Source: Campylobacter aviculae
GTDB lineage: Bacteria; Campylobacterota; Campylobacteria; Campylobacterales; Campylobacteraceae
Length of the DNA: 40,353 bases
Assembly: GCF_005406215.1 (NCBI RefSeq)
Contig: NZ_NXMA01000014.1
Location: 1-40,353, forward strand
Reading direction: 5' to 3'
Of this stretch, positions 16,937 through 25,632 are shown piece after piece. The position numbers and the translations under genes were made by a program. The notes under the pieces are model-generated. The model was given only the letters and a program-made list of their open reading frames with translations, was not told the DNA's origin and made no database searches. Numbering within the stretch: position 1 is the first letter of the stretch; every line of letters begins with the position of its first letter.

Positions 16937-18331
16937 TTATTCTAATGTGTTTTTGTAAATTTGCAAGCAATTTTTTGTTAATTTTTTTAATTTTTTGGAA
17001 AGTTTGATTTTATATTTTTCTTTATTTTCTAATGATTTTTCATCTAATTTTGAAATTTGATTTTTTGTATATAAGGCGATTTGTTTAATATTATCTTGTT
17101 TGTTAAAAATTTTGCCTTCTTTAAAAACGCATTTTAAAAGCTCTTGTCTTTGTAAATTTCCATCAAGTTTTATTAATTTTTCATCGTAAATATAAAGTTC
17201 ATCAAAAAGCATTTTTTGGCTTTTTTTATCATAAATTCTAAAAAGTTTTTTAAAATGAGGTATAGTTGTTTTGTGCTTATCTTCGCTGATTTTAATTTTT
17301 GGTTTAGCGATATGGTTTTCTTCTATAGCTACGAGTTTATAAACACAACCAAAAATTGGATCGCTTGAGGCAGTGATTAGTCTTTCACCAACTCCAAAGG
17401 CATCGATAGGCGCTTTATTTTTAAGAAGTTTTTCTATGCTTTTTTCATCTAAAGAATTTGAAACAATGATTTTACATTCTAATAAATCATTTTCATTCAA
17501 AATAGCACGAATTTCTTTACTCAATCTTTCCAAATTTCCAGAATCAATACGTACTCCACACTGCTTGATTTTAAATTTCTTAAATGCTTTTATGGCATTG
17601 TTTAAGCCTTGTTTATAATCATAAGTATCAATAAGCAAGATGGGGTTTTTAGGATAAAGTTGCAAATAATGACAAAAAGCCTTAAATTCATCATCAAACA
17701 TTTGTACCCAAGAATGAGCCATAGTCCCGCTTATATTGATATTGTATTTTTTTCCGGCTAAAGTACAAGAGCTAGAAATACATCCACCTATGATAGCAGC
17801 TCTAGCTCCTTTAATTGCAGCGTCACTTCCATGCGCCCTACGCGATCCAAATTCAAAAACAGGGCGATTTTTAGCTGCTCTTACTATACGATTTGCTTTT
17901 GTAGCGATAAGGCTTTGATGATTGATATTTAATAATAAAAAGGTTTCTAGCAATTGTGCTTCTATAGCATTAGCCTTAATAATCATCAAAGGTTCATTAG
18001 GGAAAATAATTTCACCTTCTTGTACAGAGTAAATTTCTCCATTAAATTTAAAATGCTCTAGGTATTTTAAAAAAGCCTCACAAAATATATTTTGTGATCG
18101 CAAATAAGCTATATCTTCTTGATTAAAATGTAAATTAGCAATGAAATCTAATACATCACTTAAACCAGCAAATATGGCAAACGAACCTTTGTCTGGAACC
18201 TTCCTAAAAAACACATCAAAATAGCAAACCTTATTTTCAAAACCATTTAGAAAGTATCCTTGCATCATGGTGAGTTCATAAAAATCACAAAACAAGGCCA
18301 AATTAGATTTTTTTTTAGAAAAATTCTCCAT
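16937..18331 (-). CDS. pncB: Nicotinate phosphoribosyltransferase
   Basis: The enzyme joins nicotinate and PRPP to make nicotinate mononucleotide in NAD salvage. The protein is 464 aa from the ATG at 18331; a TTG one codon upstream is less likely. Family segments visible are the N-terminal FCDFYELTMMQGYF, the motif FEFGSRRAHGSDAAIKGARA near residue 155, GTMAHSWV, LIDTYDYKQGL and CGVRIDSGNL. DAFGVGERLITASSDP follows near residue 310. The C-terminal 60 residues are Lys-rich. It follows nrdB by about 15 bp, so they may share a transcript. Confidence 0.93.
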   Translation of the reverse strand: MENFSKKKSNLALFCDFYELTMMQGYFLNGFENKVCYFDVFFRKVPDKGSFAIFAGLSDVLDFIANLHFNQEDIAYLRSQNIFCEAFLKYLEHFKFNGEIYSVQEGEIIFPNEPLMIIKANAIEAQLLETFLLLNINHQSLIATKANRIVRAAKNRPVFEFGSRRAHGSDAAIKGARAAIIGGCISSSCTLAGKKYNINISGTMAHSWVQMFDDEFKAFCHYLQLYPKNPILLIDTYDYKQGLNNAIKAFKKFKIKQCGVRIDSGNLERLSKEIRAILNENDLLECKIIVSNSLDEKSIEKLLKNKAPIDAFGVGERLITASSDPIFGCVYKLVAIEENHIAKPKIKISEDKHKTTIPHFKKLFRIYDKKSQKMLFDELYIYDEKLIKLDGNLQRQELLKCVFKEGKIFNKQDNIKQIALYTKNQISKLDEKSLENKEKYKIKLSKKLKKLTKNCLQIYKNTLE

Positions 18332-18346
18332 CAATTTGCCTAATTT

Positions 18347-19369
18347 TTAAAAATCATCAAAACTAATACTGCCTTTTGAGTAGTTCGTCACCTTGCTTTC
18401 AAAAAAATTGCTTTTTTGATCGTTAAATTTAGAAAAATCATCCACCCATTTAATAGGATGTTTGGCATTGTAAATTTTTTCAAGATTGATAGCTACTAAT
18501 CTTTGATCTACCAGATAATGGATATATTCTTCTATAATATCATCTGTAAAGCCCATAATCTGATTTTGAGTGATATATTTTCCCCATTTAATTTCTAATT
18601 CCCCAGCTCTTTTAAACATTTCATAAATTTTTTTGATATTTTCTTCATTGAAAAGATCTGGTCTTTCTTTACGTGTTGAATTGATCATATTTTGAAATAA
18701 AAGCAAATGAGTGATTTCATCTCTTTGTATAAAGCGAATCATTTGAGCCGAACCCAACATCTTTCCGGCACGAGCAAGGGCATAAATTGCGGTAAAACCG
18801 CTATAAAAATAAATTCCTTCTAAAATTTGATTTGCCACCATAGCAAGTAATAATTTATTGTCATCTACATCGCCGGCTAATTCTTCATAGATGTTAGAAA
18901 TAAAATCATTCTTTTCTCTTAAGGTTGCATCGTGTTTTTCCATTTCATAGATCAAATCTGTGTTATCACAGATTGCTTCTACCATAACTGCATAAGATTT
19001 TGAATGATTAGCTTCTTCGTAAGCTTGTCTTGCTAAAACAGCATTGATTTCAGGTGCGGTGATATAAGGGTTTATATTATCAGCTAAATTATTGGTTTGA
19101 AAACTATCCATAGAGATAAGTTGTGACCAAACTAAATCATACATTCTTTTTTCACCAGAAGTTAAATTGCAACGATAATCAAGAGCATCTTTAGTCGTGT
19201 CAACTTCTTTTGGAAACCAAGTATTTGCTTCCATTAAATCCCAAAGTTTTAAAGCCCAAGTATATTTTGCTTTTGTAAAATTGAGAATTCCATGTGGATT
19301 GCCATCAAAAACCTTTCTATCATTTAAAGTTTCATTTGAATTAGGATTATAAATTCTTTTTCTTTGCAT
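18347..19369 (-). CDS. nrdB: Ribonucleotide reductase class I, small subunit
   Basis: The small subunit holds the di-iron tyrosyl-radical centre that drives deoxyribonucleotide synthesis by the large subunit. In this 340-aa protein the ligands and radical site are visible as EEANHSKSYAVMVEAI (Glu, His and Tyr in the E115/H118/Y122 pattern), ELAGDVDDNK, and RDEITHLLLFQ (the second Glu/His pair). The C-terminal end SISFDDF is the tail that docks to the large subunit. AAAGG precedes the ATG. The large-subunit gene is not in the window. Confidence 0.95.
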   Translation of the reverse strand: MQRKRIYNPNSNETLNDRKVFDGNPHGILNFTKAKYTWALKLWDLMEANTWFPKEVDTTKDALDYRCNLTSGEKRMYDLVWSQLISMDSFQTNNLADNINPYITAPEINAVLARQAYEEANHSKSYAVMVEAICDNTDLIYEMEKHDATLREKNDFISNIYEELAGDVDDNKLLLAMVANQILEGIYFYSGFTAIYALARAGKMLGSAQMIRFIQRDEITHLLLFQNMINSTRKERPDLFNEENIKKIYEMFKRAGELEIKWGKYITQNQIMGFTDDIIEEYIHYLVDQRLVAINLEKIYNAKHPIKWVDDFSKFNDQKSNFFESKVTNYSKGSISFDDF

Positions 19370-19370
19370 T

Positions 19371-19781
19371 TTAAACCTTTCTTACAATACAGCTTTGAGT
19401 TAAAATATCGTGTAAATTAAGGGAATCTTTTCTAAAAAAACTAAAAATAACTCCTATTAATAAACCAAAACTTATAAAAAATACAATATATCTTAATATA
19501 ATTTTTAAAAAAGAAAGCCTCTTGCCGCTTTTAAATTCAATCAAATAAAGATCATATGCTTTTAAACCTGGACTTTGTGCAGATTTTTGCAAAAATAAAG
19601 CCTGTATGAAACCAAAAAGAAAAGAACATAGGGCTGTAACAAAACCATTGTGCAAAAAAGCGTCCTTAGAGCCCAGCAAAAAATAAAATAAATACAAAAT
19701 AGGAACATAAATTAAAAAAATATCTATAACAAAAGCTTTAAATCGCAAAAAACGCGAAGCTATTTTTGCTTTTGTTTTCAT
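19371..19781 (-). CDS. RDD-family membrane protein
   Basis: The 136-aa protein has three to four hydrophobic segments and the N-terminal RFLRFKAFVIDIFLIYVPIL, which fits the RDD pattern of Arg and then Asp in the first helix. KSAQSPGLKAYDLYLI is the typical SPGKxxxxL-like loop between helices. RDD proteins are of uncertain role, some linked to ion or sodium/proton transport. It overlaps the end of pyrE by 1 nt (TAATG) and lies 1 bp before nrdB, so it is part of the pyrE-nrdB run. Confidence 0.82.
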   Translation of the reverse strand: MKTKAKIASRFLRFKAFVIDIFLIYVPILYLFYFLLGSKDAFLHNGFVTALCSFLFGFIQALFLQKSAQSPGLKAYDLYLIEFKSGKRLSFLKIILRYIVFFISFGLLIGVIFSFFRKDSLNLHDILTQSCIVRKV

Positions 19782-20392
19782 TAATTGCCACGACTTCCAG
19801 GTTTTATCGCTTTACTTCCTTGCTTACAAAGCGGACATTGTTCATTGTCATAAATTTCAAAATCAAAATTTCCTAAAGTAAAAAGAGGGATATGACTAGG
19901 AAGTTTAGCGTTTTCTTTCGCTTGTGTATTTAAATTTTTTACAGCACAAAAGCCACGATTTGCTAAAGCTGCAAAACCAACAACAATACCTCCAAGACTT
20001 TCTATAATTTTTGCACTTTCTAAGGCACTACCACCTGTGGTAATGATATCCTCACAAACGATAAATTTTTCACCCTGCTTAATTTCAAAACCGCGTCTTA
20101 GAGTCATTTCACCATTAACTCTTTCAGTAAAGATAAAGCGTTTATTGCAAGCCCTAGCTAACTCATAACCTGCTAAAATACCTCCTAAAGCCGGAGAACA
20201 AATGGTATCAAATCCGGTTAAATGACTCGAAATAATTTTAGCTAACTCTTTACAAAGCTTTTCGGCCAAAGCGGGATCTTCTAAAACTTTAGCGCTTTGA
20301 AGATAAAATTGAGAGTGTTTGCCCGAACTTAATAAAAAATGGCCCTCTAAATAGGCTTTACAATCTTTATAGACTTCTTCTAAGTTCATCAT
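19781..20392 (-). CDS. pyrE: Orotate phosphoribosyltransferase
   Basis: PyrE makes orotidine monophosphate from orotate and PRPP in pyrimidine synthesis. The 203-aa protein has the PRPP loop [18 protein letters not shown] (about residues 109-126), [15 protein letters not shown], and [17 protein letters not shown]-terminal [18 protein letters not shown] extension, with a CxxC, is typical of the epsilonproteobacterial form. The start is ATG at 20392 or 20389, overlapping the frr stop. The other pyrimidine gene here, pyrC, is 17 kb away. Confidence 0.95.
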   Translation of the reverse strand: MMNLEEVYKDCKAYLEGHFLLSSGKHSQFYLQSAKVLEDPALAEKLCKELAKIISSHLTGFDTICSPALGGILAGYELARACNKRFIFTERVNGEMTLRRGFEIKQGEKFIVCEDIITTGGSALESAKIIESLGGIVVGFAALANRGFCAVKNLNTQAKENAKLPSHIPLFTLGNFDFEIYDNEQCPLCKQGSKAIKPGSRGN

Positions 20393-20949
20393 TAAACCTT
20401 TAAAAGCTCAACTTCTTTATTTTTCACACTTTCATCAATCTTATTCACGTAAGAATCTGTAATCTTTTGAACTTCATCGTAAGCTTTTTTAGCTTCATCT
20501 TCTGAAATCGTTTTATCTTTTTCAAGTTTTTTAATGCTATCATTAGCGTCTTTTCGGTTGTTTCTTATAGAAACTTTCGCTTTTTCGCCCATAGCTTTAG
20601 CATGTTTAACATTTTCTTCTCTTTGCTCTCTAGTCATTGGAGGGAAAAATAATTTAACACTTTCTCCATCATTATTTGGATTTACCCCAATATTTGCTGC
20701 CGCAATAGCACTTTCTATAATTTTTAACATAGGTTTTTCCCAAGGAGTGATACTAATGGTTGAAGCATCACTTGCTAAAACAGTTGCAACTTGGTTTAAA
20801 GGGGTTTGGGTTCCATAATAATCCACGCTGATATGATCTAAAATGTGGATATTTACTTTTCCTGTTCGTAAAGTAGTAAAATCTTTTTTAAGTGCTTCTA
20901 AACTCTTTTCGCTTTGAGTTTTTTGTTTATTTAAAATTTCGCTAATCAT
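20392..20949 (-). CDS. frr: Ribosome-recycling factor
   Basis: RRF splits post-termination ribosomes together with EF-G. From the ATG at 20949 the protein is 185 aa, exactly the family length; the codon before it is TTG and is rejected as the start. Typical segments are [49 protein letters not shown] and [13 protein letters not shown]. It lies between secG and pyrE with gaps of about 10 bp and -1 bp, so all three are likely co-transcribed. AAAGGGGG precedes the start. Confidence 0.97.
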   Translation of the reverse strand: MISEILNKQKTQSEKSLEALKKDFTTLRTGKVNIHILDHISVDYYGTQTPLNQVATVLASDASTISITPWEKPMLKIIESAIAAANIGVNPNNDGESVKLFFPPMTREQREENVKHAKAMGEKAKVSIRNNRKDANDSIKKLEKDKTISEDEAKKAYDEVQKITDSYVNKIDESVKNKEVELLKV

Positions 20950-20959
20950 CAAACCCCCT

Positions 20960-21334
20960 TTATTTAGTCGTATTTATATCGTTTGGAATTTTAGGAGCAT
21001 TTGGAACCATTGATGAGCTGGTAGAATTTGGAATGCTAGGAACAATCGGAGTATTTGGGACGCTTGCATTGCTTTCGACTTTAATTTTTTCTGCTAAAGA
21101 ATCTTTTTTTGCGTGATTATATAAATATCCTAAACCTATAGTATTTGCAATCAATAAAACACCCATTATGAATGTAAATTTAGCTAAAAAGCCCGCAGGT
21201 CCTTTTGCACCAAAAAGACTTTCATTACTCCCACTATATGTTCCAAGCCCTATACTTGAACTTTTTTGAAGTAAAACGGCTATACAAATAACAATAACGA
21301 TAATAAATTGTAAAACGGTTAAAAGAGCAATCAT
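20960..21334 (-). CDS. secG: SecG subunit of the protein translocase
   Basis: SecG aids SecYEG-driven protein export. The 124-aa protein has two membrane helices (about residues 3-21 and 50-68). Between them is the cytoplasmic loop [20 protein letters not shown], which keeps the family GL..GS...FG pattern. A tail of about 55 residues rich in Pro, Asn and Ser follows, with recurring VPN/IPN units (VPNTP, IPNST, VPNAP, IPND). This tail is longer than in E. coli SecG and is probably disordered. It heads the secG-frr-pyrE run. Confidence 0.92.
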   Translation of the reverse strand: MIALLTVLQFIIVIVICIAVLLQKSSSIGLGTYSGSNESLFGAKGPAGFLAKFTFIMGVLLIANTIGLGYLYNHAKKDSLAEKIKVESNASVPNTPIVPSIPNSTSSSMVPNAPKIPNDINTTK

Positions 21335-21414
21335 AAATTCTTCCTAATAATTCTAGTATTTTTAAGTCAAACATTTTATCGAAATAAAGCTTGAAAAGAT
21401 TTGAAATTGATTGT

Positions 21415-21441
21415 AATTTTTGTGGATTTACCACAAAAATT
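21415..21441. terminator. Hairpin terminator after the second Bax-inhibitor-like gene
   Basis: A perfect 11-bp stem AATTTTTGTGG/CCACAAAAATT with the loop ATTTA overlaps the stop codon of the gene ending at 21440. It separates the two membrane-protein genes from secG. Confidence 0.7.
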
Positions 21442-22183
21442 ATTTTCTCTTTTGTACAATTAGAGGCAAAAATGTAAAAATACCGTCCCACATGGTCTCA
21501 AAAACACCATATGCTGCTTCCATTGGAGTGTCATAAGACTTTGATTTTATATTATTAATCTTGCTTAAAAGCATGTTTAATAAACTTAATAAGAATGCAA
21601 ATCCAACACCTAAAACTACGAGATTGTTTAAAAGGCCAAGGAAAAAATTAACGATTACAACTATAACAACACCTAAAATATCTCCTATTATCATTTGGTA
21701 TTTTAGTGGTATTTCGGGTATCATAGATAATACTATAAAAATGAAACTCAATATAGCATAGATTTCAGTTATAACAATAATTCCAGAAGGTATAAGACTG
21801 CATGCGGGCGCTAATCCTAAGCCCATAACAAAGGCACAAATGAAAAGTCCAATGTAATTTAAAGGAGCTTTTTTTCCTATCAAGTCTGAACAAAGATTGG
21901 TAACTGTCACCATTACAAACACTCCACCAAATCCGGCCGCTATTCTAGATTGTATCGAATCCGACATTCCCATTCGTTGAACTAGTTCATTGTAAAGTGG
22001 CATTAGGGAAATTCCTATATAAGTCCCTATTATGGCTATTAAAAATGTCAGAGCTATAAATAAATATACTTGAACAAAAAAACTTTTGGAAGCCGGTGCT
22101 CTATCTTCCTCCCAAATGTTTTCCATTTCTCTTCTATGGATCTTAATTTCTTCGCGTGCTTTCTTAAATCTTTCTTCTAGCAT
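21440..22183 (-). CDS. Divergent Bax inhibitor-1/YccA-like membrane protein (paralogue 2)
   Basis: The 247-aa protein has a charged 30-residue N-terminus (RFKKAREEIKIHRREMEN) and about seven membrane helices. Its C-terminal SYDTPMEAAYGVFETMW matches the neighbour's NYETPIEGAVALYLDFV, and LGLAPACSLIPSGIIVI matches that neighbour's GLTLTPLLI...PAGGVIV. It therefore looks like a diverged tandem duplicate of the upstream gene. The family includes YccA/YbhL-type proteins, some acting as ion leak channels or FtsH modulators. It ends in a terminator hairpin. Only one such gene is in my memory of this place in C. jejuni. Confidence 0.75.
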   Translation of the reverse strand: MLEERFKKAREEIKIHRREMENIWEEDRAPASKSFFVQVYLFIALTFLIAIIGTYIGISLMPLYNELVQRMGMSDSIQSRIAAGFGGVFVMVTVTNLCSDLIGKKAPLNYIGLFICAFVMGLGLAPACSLIPSGIIVITEIYAILSFIFIVLSMIPEIPLKYQMIIGDILGVVIVVIVNFFLGLLNNLVVLGVGFAFLLSLLNMLLSKINNIKSKSYDTPMEAAYGVFETMWDGIFTFLPLIVQKRK

Positions 22184-22228
22184 GCTTATTTCTTATTATG
22201 AGAATTTTTATCACCAGACATTCTAAAT

Positions 22229-22924
22229 TTATCTACTATTAAAACTTCTTAAAATATTAAGCAAACTTATAAATAGATTAACAAAATCAAGATAAAGTGC
22301 TACAGCCCCTTCAATTGGAGTTTCATAGTTTCCGCGAATAATATTTTGAGTATCATAAAGAATGTAAAATGAAAACAATATCGCAGCCACTGCTGAAATA
22401 ATCAAATTCAATAAACCACTTCCCATAAATAAATTAAGAACTGAAGCCGCAAAAACAACTAAAAAGACTATAAATAAAGCTTTCCCCATCATTGTAAAAT
22501 CTCTTTTAGTATTCATAGCAAATACACTAAGTCCAGCAAAAGCTACAGTGGTTAAAGCAAAAGCTTGAGCCACGATAACACCCCCTGCAGGTAAAGCAAG
22601 AACGGAAATAAGTAAAGGCGTGAGTGTTAAACCTGAACAAAAAGTAAAACCAAAAAGCAAAATCAAATTAAGCGGAGCTTCTTTCTTTTTAAACTGTAAA
22701 GCAAAGAATAACCCTATTTCTACAGCAAAAAGTATCCAAAAGGTTATTTGTGATTGTATAAAAAATGATGCTAGAGCGAAAATTCCTACATAGGCACCTA
22801 CTGTGGCTGCTAAAAGCGAAGCAGCGAAAAGCTGATATGTTTGTTTTATGAAAACACTAAGTTCACTTGTTCTTGTATTTTCAAATTCACCTGATTTTAA
22901 ATAGTCTCTATCATAAAGACTCAT
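22229..22924 (-). CDS. Bax inhibitor-1/YccA family membrane protein
   Basis: The 231-aa inner-membrane protein has seven hydrophobic helices and the family's conserved parts: LSVFIKQTYQLFAASLLAA near the start, FCSGLTLTPLLI in the middle and the C-terminal YDTQNIIRGNYETPIEGAVA. BI-1 proteins are pH-sensitive calcium-leak or protease-interacting membrane proteins; the bacterial role is poorly defined. The ribosome site AAGGAG is strong. A second, diverged copy lies 45 bp downstream. It corresponds to Cj0236c. Confidence 0.9.
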   Translation of the reverse strand: MSLYDRDYLKSGEFENTRTSELSVFIKQTYQLFAASLLAATVGAYVGIFALASFFIQSQITFWILFAVEIGLFFALQFKKKEAPLNLILLFGFTFCSGLTLTPLLISVLALPAGGVIVAQAFALTTVAFAGLSVFAMNTKRDFTMMGKALFIVFLVVFAASVLNLFMGSGLLNLIISAVAAILFSFYILYDTQNIIRGNYETPIEGAVALYLDFVNLFISLLNILRSFNSR

Positions 22925-23060
22925 ATAATTCTCCTTGTTATTAAAAATAATTATTTCTAAATTTAATAGAATTCGAAATTTAACATAATAAGATTAATGT
23001 AAAGTTATTTTAATTTTTAAAGATTTAATATTTATAATTTTTAGTATATGGATTTTTTGT

Positions 23061-23066
23061 TATAAT
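23061..23066 (+). promoter_or_regulatory. Sigma-70 -10 box for canB
   Basis: GGATTTTTTGT is directly followed by TATAAT, a textbook Campylobacter promoter. It lies 48 nt upstream of the canB ATG, which is preceded by TGTAGG. The rest of the 190-bp divergent gap has no gene. Confidence 0.75.
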
Positions 23067-23114
23067 CTCGAACGATTTTTTACTTTAAATTATTTTTTGT
23101 AGGTTGTATTTATA

Positions 23115-23747
23115 ATGGAAAATCTTATTAGTGGTGCAATTAAATTTATGGAACAGGATTTCAAAGAACACAAAGAACTCTTTGAAAGTCTTAAAAATAA
23201 ACAAAACCCTCATACTCTTTTTATAGGCTGCTCTGATTCTAGAGTGATTCCAAATCTAATAACCAATACCGGCCCAGGAGAGCTTTTTGTAATCCGCAAT
23301 ATTGCAAATATAGTTCCGCCCTATCGCATAGGAGAAGATTTTTTGGCCACCACTTCAGCGATAGAATATGCTTTAAATTCTTTACATATTAAAAATATTA
23401 TTGTATGTGGGCATAGTAATTGTGGTGGGTGTAATGCACTTTATTATTCTGATGAGGAATTAAATAAAATTCCAAATGTAAAAAAATGGCTCACTTTGCT
23501 TGAACCTATCAAACAGGATGTTAAAGTATTCTCAAAAAGTAATATAGCTATGAGATCTTGGCTTACAGAAAAATTAAATTTAGTTAATTCTTTGCAAAAT
23601 ATTCTTACTTACCCTGGCGTCGAAGAGGCTTTAAACAAAGGAAGAATAGAAGTTCATGCTTGGTATTATATTATTGAAACAGGGGAAATTTATGAATATA
23701 ATTTCAAAGAAAAAACCTTTACTTTAATTCAAAATAGGAAAGCATAA
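23115..23747 (+). CDS. canB: Beta-class carbonic anhydrase
   Basis: The enzyme interconverts CO2 and bicarbonate in the cytoplasm, important for a capnophilic organism whose carboxylases need bicarbonate. The 210-aa protein shows the zinc ligands Cys39 (GCSDSR, with Asp41-Arg43 as the catalytic dyad), His100 and Cys103 (CGHSNCGGC). These are classic for the beta class. Length and N-terminus are normal. Its stop overlaps the start of the MscS-type gene by 1 nt (TAATG), so the two are coupled. It corresponds to Cj0237. Confidence 0.96.
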   Translation: MENLISGAIKFMEQDFKEHKELFESLKNKQNPHTLFIGCSDSRVIPNLITNTGPGELFVIRNIANIVPPYRIGEDFLATTSAIEYALNSLHIKNIIVCGHSNCGGCNALYYSDEELNKIPNVKKWLTLLEPIKQDVKVFSKSNIAMRSWLTEKLNLVNSLQNILTYPGVEEALNKGRIEVHAWYYIIETGEIYEYNFKEKTFTLIQNRKA

Positions 23748-25618
23748 TGAAAAAAATAATTTTGATTTTTTTAAGTTTTTTATATCTTAACGCGAATGAA
23801 ATTCAACTTATAGATGCTAATGCGAGTAAAGATTATGGTGTTTATGGTTTAGTTCAAAAATACATTGAGTTAAATCGTCAAATTAAAGAATTTAAGAAAA
23901 ATAACGATGAAAATTCAAGCACGTATAATGGTATTTTAAAAGAATTTGAAAGAGATAAAAAATCAATATTATCTCAAATACCTGATATGATTGTGGAACA
24001 AAAAATTGATGAAAAAGCTGTTGAAAATTTTTTAAAAGCTAAACAAGAATTATTAAAATTACAACAAAAGAGTTTCAATAAACCTTTTATTTATACTGAT
24101 ACAAGCCTAAATCTTGTTTATTTCAATATGGTAGAAAGTTTTTTCTCGTCTTTATTTGAACTTGAAAAACTTTTTAAAAACGCAGAAAGTAGTGAAAGTA
24201 TAATTTCTACGGTTGATAAAGCCATGGAGAATTTACAAAATTTAACCGATATCGATTTAGATACCTATAAAAGCAAGATTACAGATCCAAAAGAGCTTGA
24301 AAAAATCACATCTAAAGAAGAAACAATTACAAATGCCTTTAATGCTTATATAGAAATCTTAAAATATTTACGTTCTAATGCCAATTTATTAGAAAGCAAT
24401 TATCTTTTTTCTCTTTTAGGTCTTCAAATTTGGATTGATAAAATCAATACTTTTATAAATATTGATTTCTTAAATGTGGGAAAAATAACTATTTCTGCTT
24501 TAGTTTTAGTTTTCTTTATTTCTTTAAGACGCTTTTTTTCCAACATAGTTTATTTTTTTCTTGTGCGTTTAATTTATCGCAATAAAAAAGAAGCTGACGA
24601 TATTAAGGTTATTTTTATTGAAAATATTAAAAAACCTGTAGGTATTTTACTTATTTGCTACGCTCTCTCACTTTGTCTTACTATAGCATTTTATCCTGCA
24701 CCTTTAAGTGTAAAACTTAGCAATCTTTTTAATATCATTTATGCTGTTTTAATTGCTTGGCTTGTATTAAAAATTCTTGATGGCTATGGTGTGGTTTTAG
24801 TGTCTAAGCTTGCACAAAAAAGTGAAAAAAAAGAAGTGGTTAATTTGGTAATCAAAATTTTATATTTCGTGATCATTATTATTGCACTTCTTTATGTTTT
24901 AGCACGACTCGGTTTTAATATTTCAGCTATCATTGCCTCTTTAGGAATTGGTGGTTTAGCGGTTGCTTTAGCAGCTAAAGATATCATTGCTAATTTCTTT
25001 GCATCGATTTTATTATTATTTGATAATAGTTTTAATCAAGGAGACTGGGTTGAGGTTTCAGGCATAGAAGGAACCGTTGTTGAAATAGGGCTTAGAAAGA
25101 CAACCATAAGGACTTTTGATAATTGTTTGGTTTTTTTACCTAATTCAACTATTATGAGTGCTAATATTAAAAATTGGAGTAAGCGTCGTATGGGACGTCA
25201 TGTAAAAATGTATCTTGGTGTAGGATACGATGCTACTCCAGAAAAATTGGATAGCTGTATTAAAGATTTGAAAGAACTTTTATATACAAGTCCATTGGTA
25301 GCACATGAAGATGATAGTGCTTTAAAATACGGAGATCACACAACTAAATATCGCCAAAATTTAGTATCGATTAATGATCTTGAAGGTTATAAAAATGCTT
25401 GTTATGTGGCTTTGAGTGAATTTGCAGATAGTAGCATCAATATAGAATTATACTTTTATACCAAATCAATTCATTCAAAAGAATTTAGAGAAGCTAGACA
25501 AGAATTGATGCTTGAGTTTATGCGTATCATTGAAAAAAATGGTTTGACTTTTGCTTTCCCAAGTCGCAGTATTTATATAGAAAATTTACCTCCGCTTGAT
25601 TTACAGCCAAAAGAATAG
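23747..25618 (+). CDS. MscS-family mechanosensitive channel with periplasmic domain
   Basis: The 623-aa protein has a signal peptide (MKKIILIFLSFLYLNA), about 210 helical periplasmic residues and then several membrane helices from about residue 245. The MscS pore and beta domain follow at about 385-500: ARLGFNISAIIASLGIGG, VALAAKDIIANFFASI, GDWVEVSGIEGTVVEIGLR, and FLPNSTIMSANIKNWSKR. A cytoplasmic domain ends the chain. Such channels open under membrane tension to relieve osmotic downshock. It corresponds to Cj0238 and is coupled to canB. Confidence 0.93.
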   Translation: MKKIILIFLSFLYLNANEIQLIDANASKDYGVYGLVQKYIELNRQIKEFKKNNDENSSTYNGILKEFERDKKSILSQIPDMIVEQKIDEKAVENFLKAKQELLKLQQKSFNKPFIYTDTSLNLVYFNMVESFFSSLFELEKLFKNAESSESIISTVDKAMENLQNLTDIDLDTYKSKITDPKELEKITSKEETITNAFNAYIEILKYLRSNANLLESNYLFSLLGLQIWIDKINTFINIDFLNVGKITISALVLVFFISLRRFFSNIVYFFLVRLIYRNKKEADDIKVIFIENIKKPVGILLICYALSLCLTIAFYPAPLSVKLSNLFNIIYAVLIAWLVLKILDGYGVVLVSKLAQKSEKKEVVNLVIKILYFVIIIIALLYVLARLGFNISAIIASLGIGGLAVALAAKDIIANFFASILLLFDNSFNQGDWVEVSGIEGTVVEIGLRKTTIRTFDNCLVFLPNSTIMSANIKNWSKRRMGRHVKMYLGVGYDATPEKLDSCIKDLKELLYTSPLVAHEDDSALKYGDHTTKYRQNLVSINDLEGYKNACYVALSEFADSSINIELYFYTKSIHSKEFREARQELMLEFMRIIEKNGLTFAFPSRSIYIENLPPLDLQPKE

Positions 25619-25632
25619 CTTTTGCTATTCTT
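25611..25632. terminator. Bidirectional hairpin between convergent mscS-type and nifU-like genes
   Basis: A perfect 9-bp stem AAGAATAGC/GCTATTCTT with a TTTT loop contains the stop codon of the plus-strand gene (25616-25618) and touches that of the minus-strand gene (25631). Confidence 0.7.

Noticed and set aside
21234-21491. 85-codon minus-strand frame across the secG start and the terminator
   Set aside because: It overlaps two real genes and the hairpin between them, and looks like no known protein.
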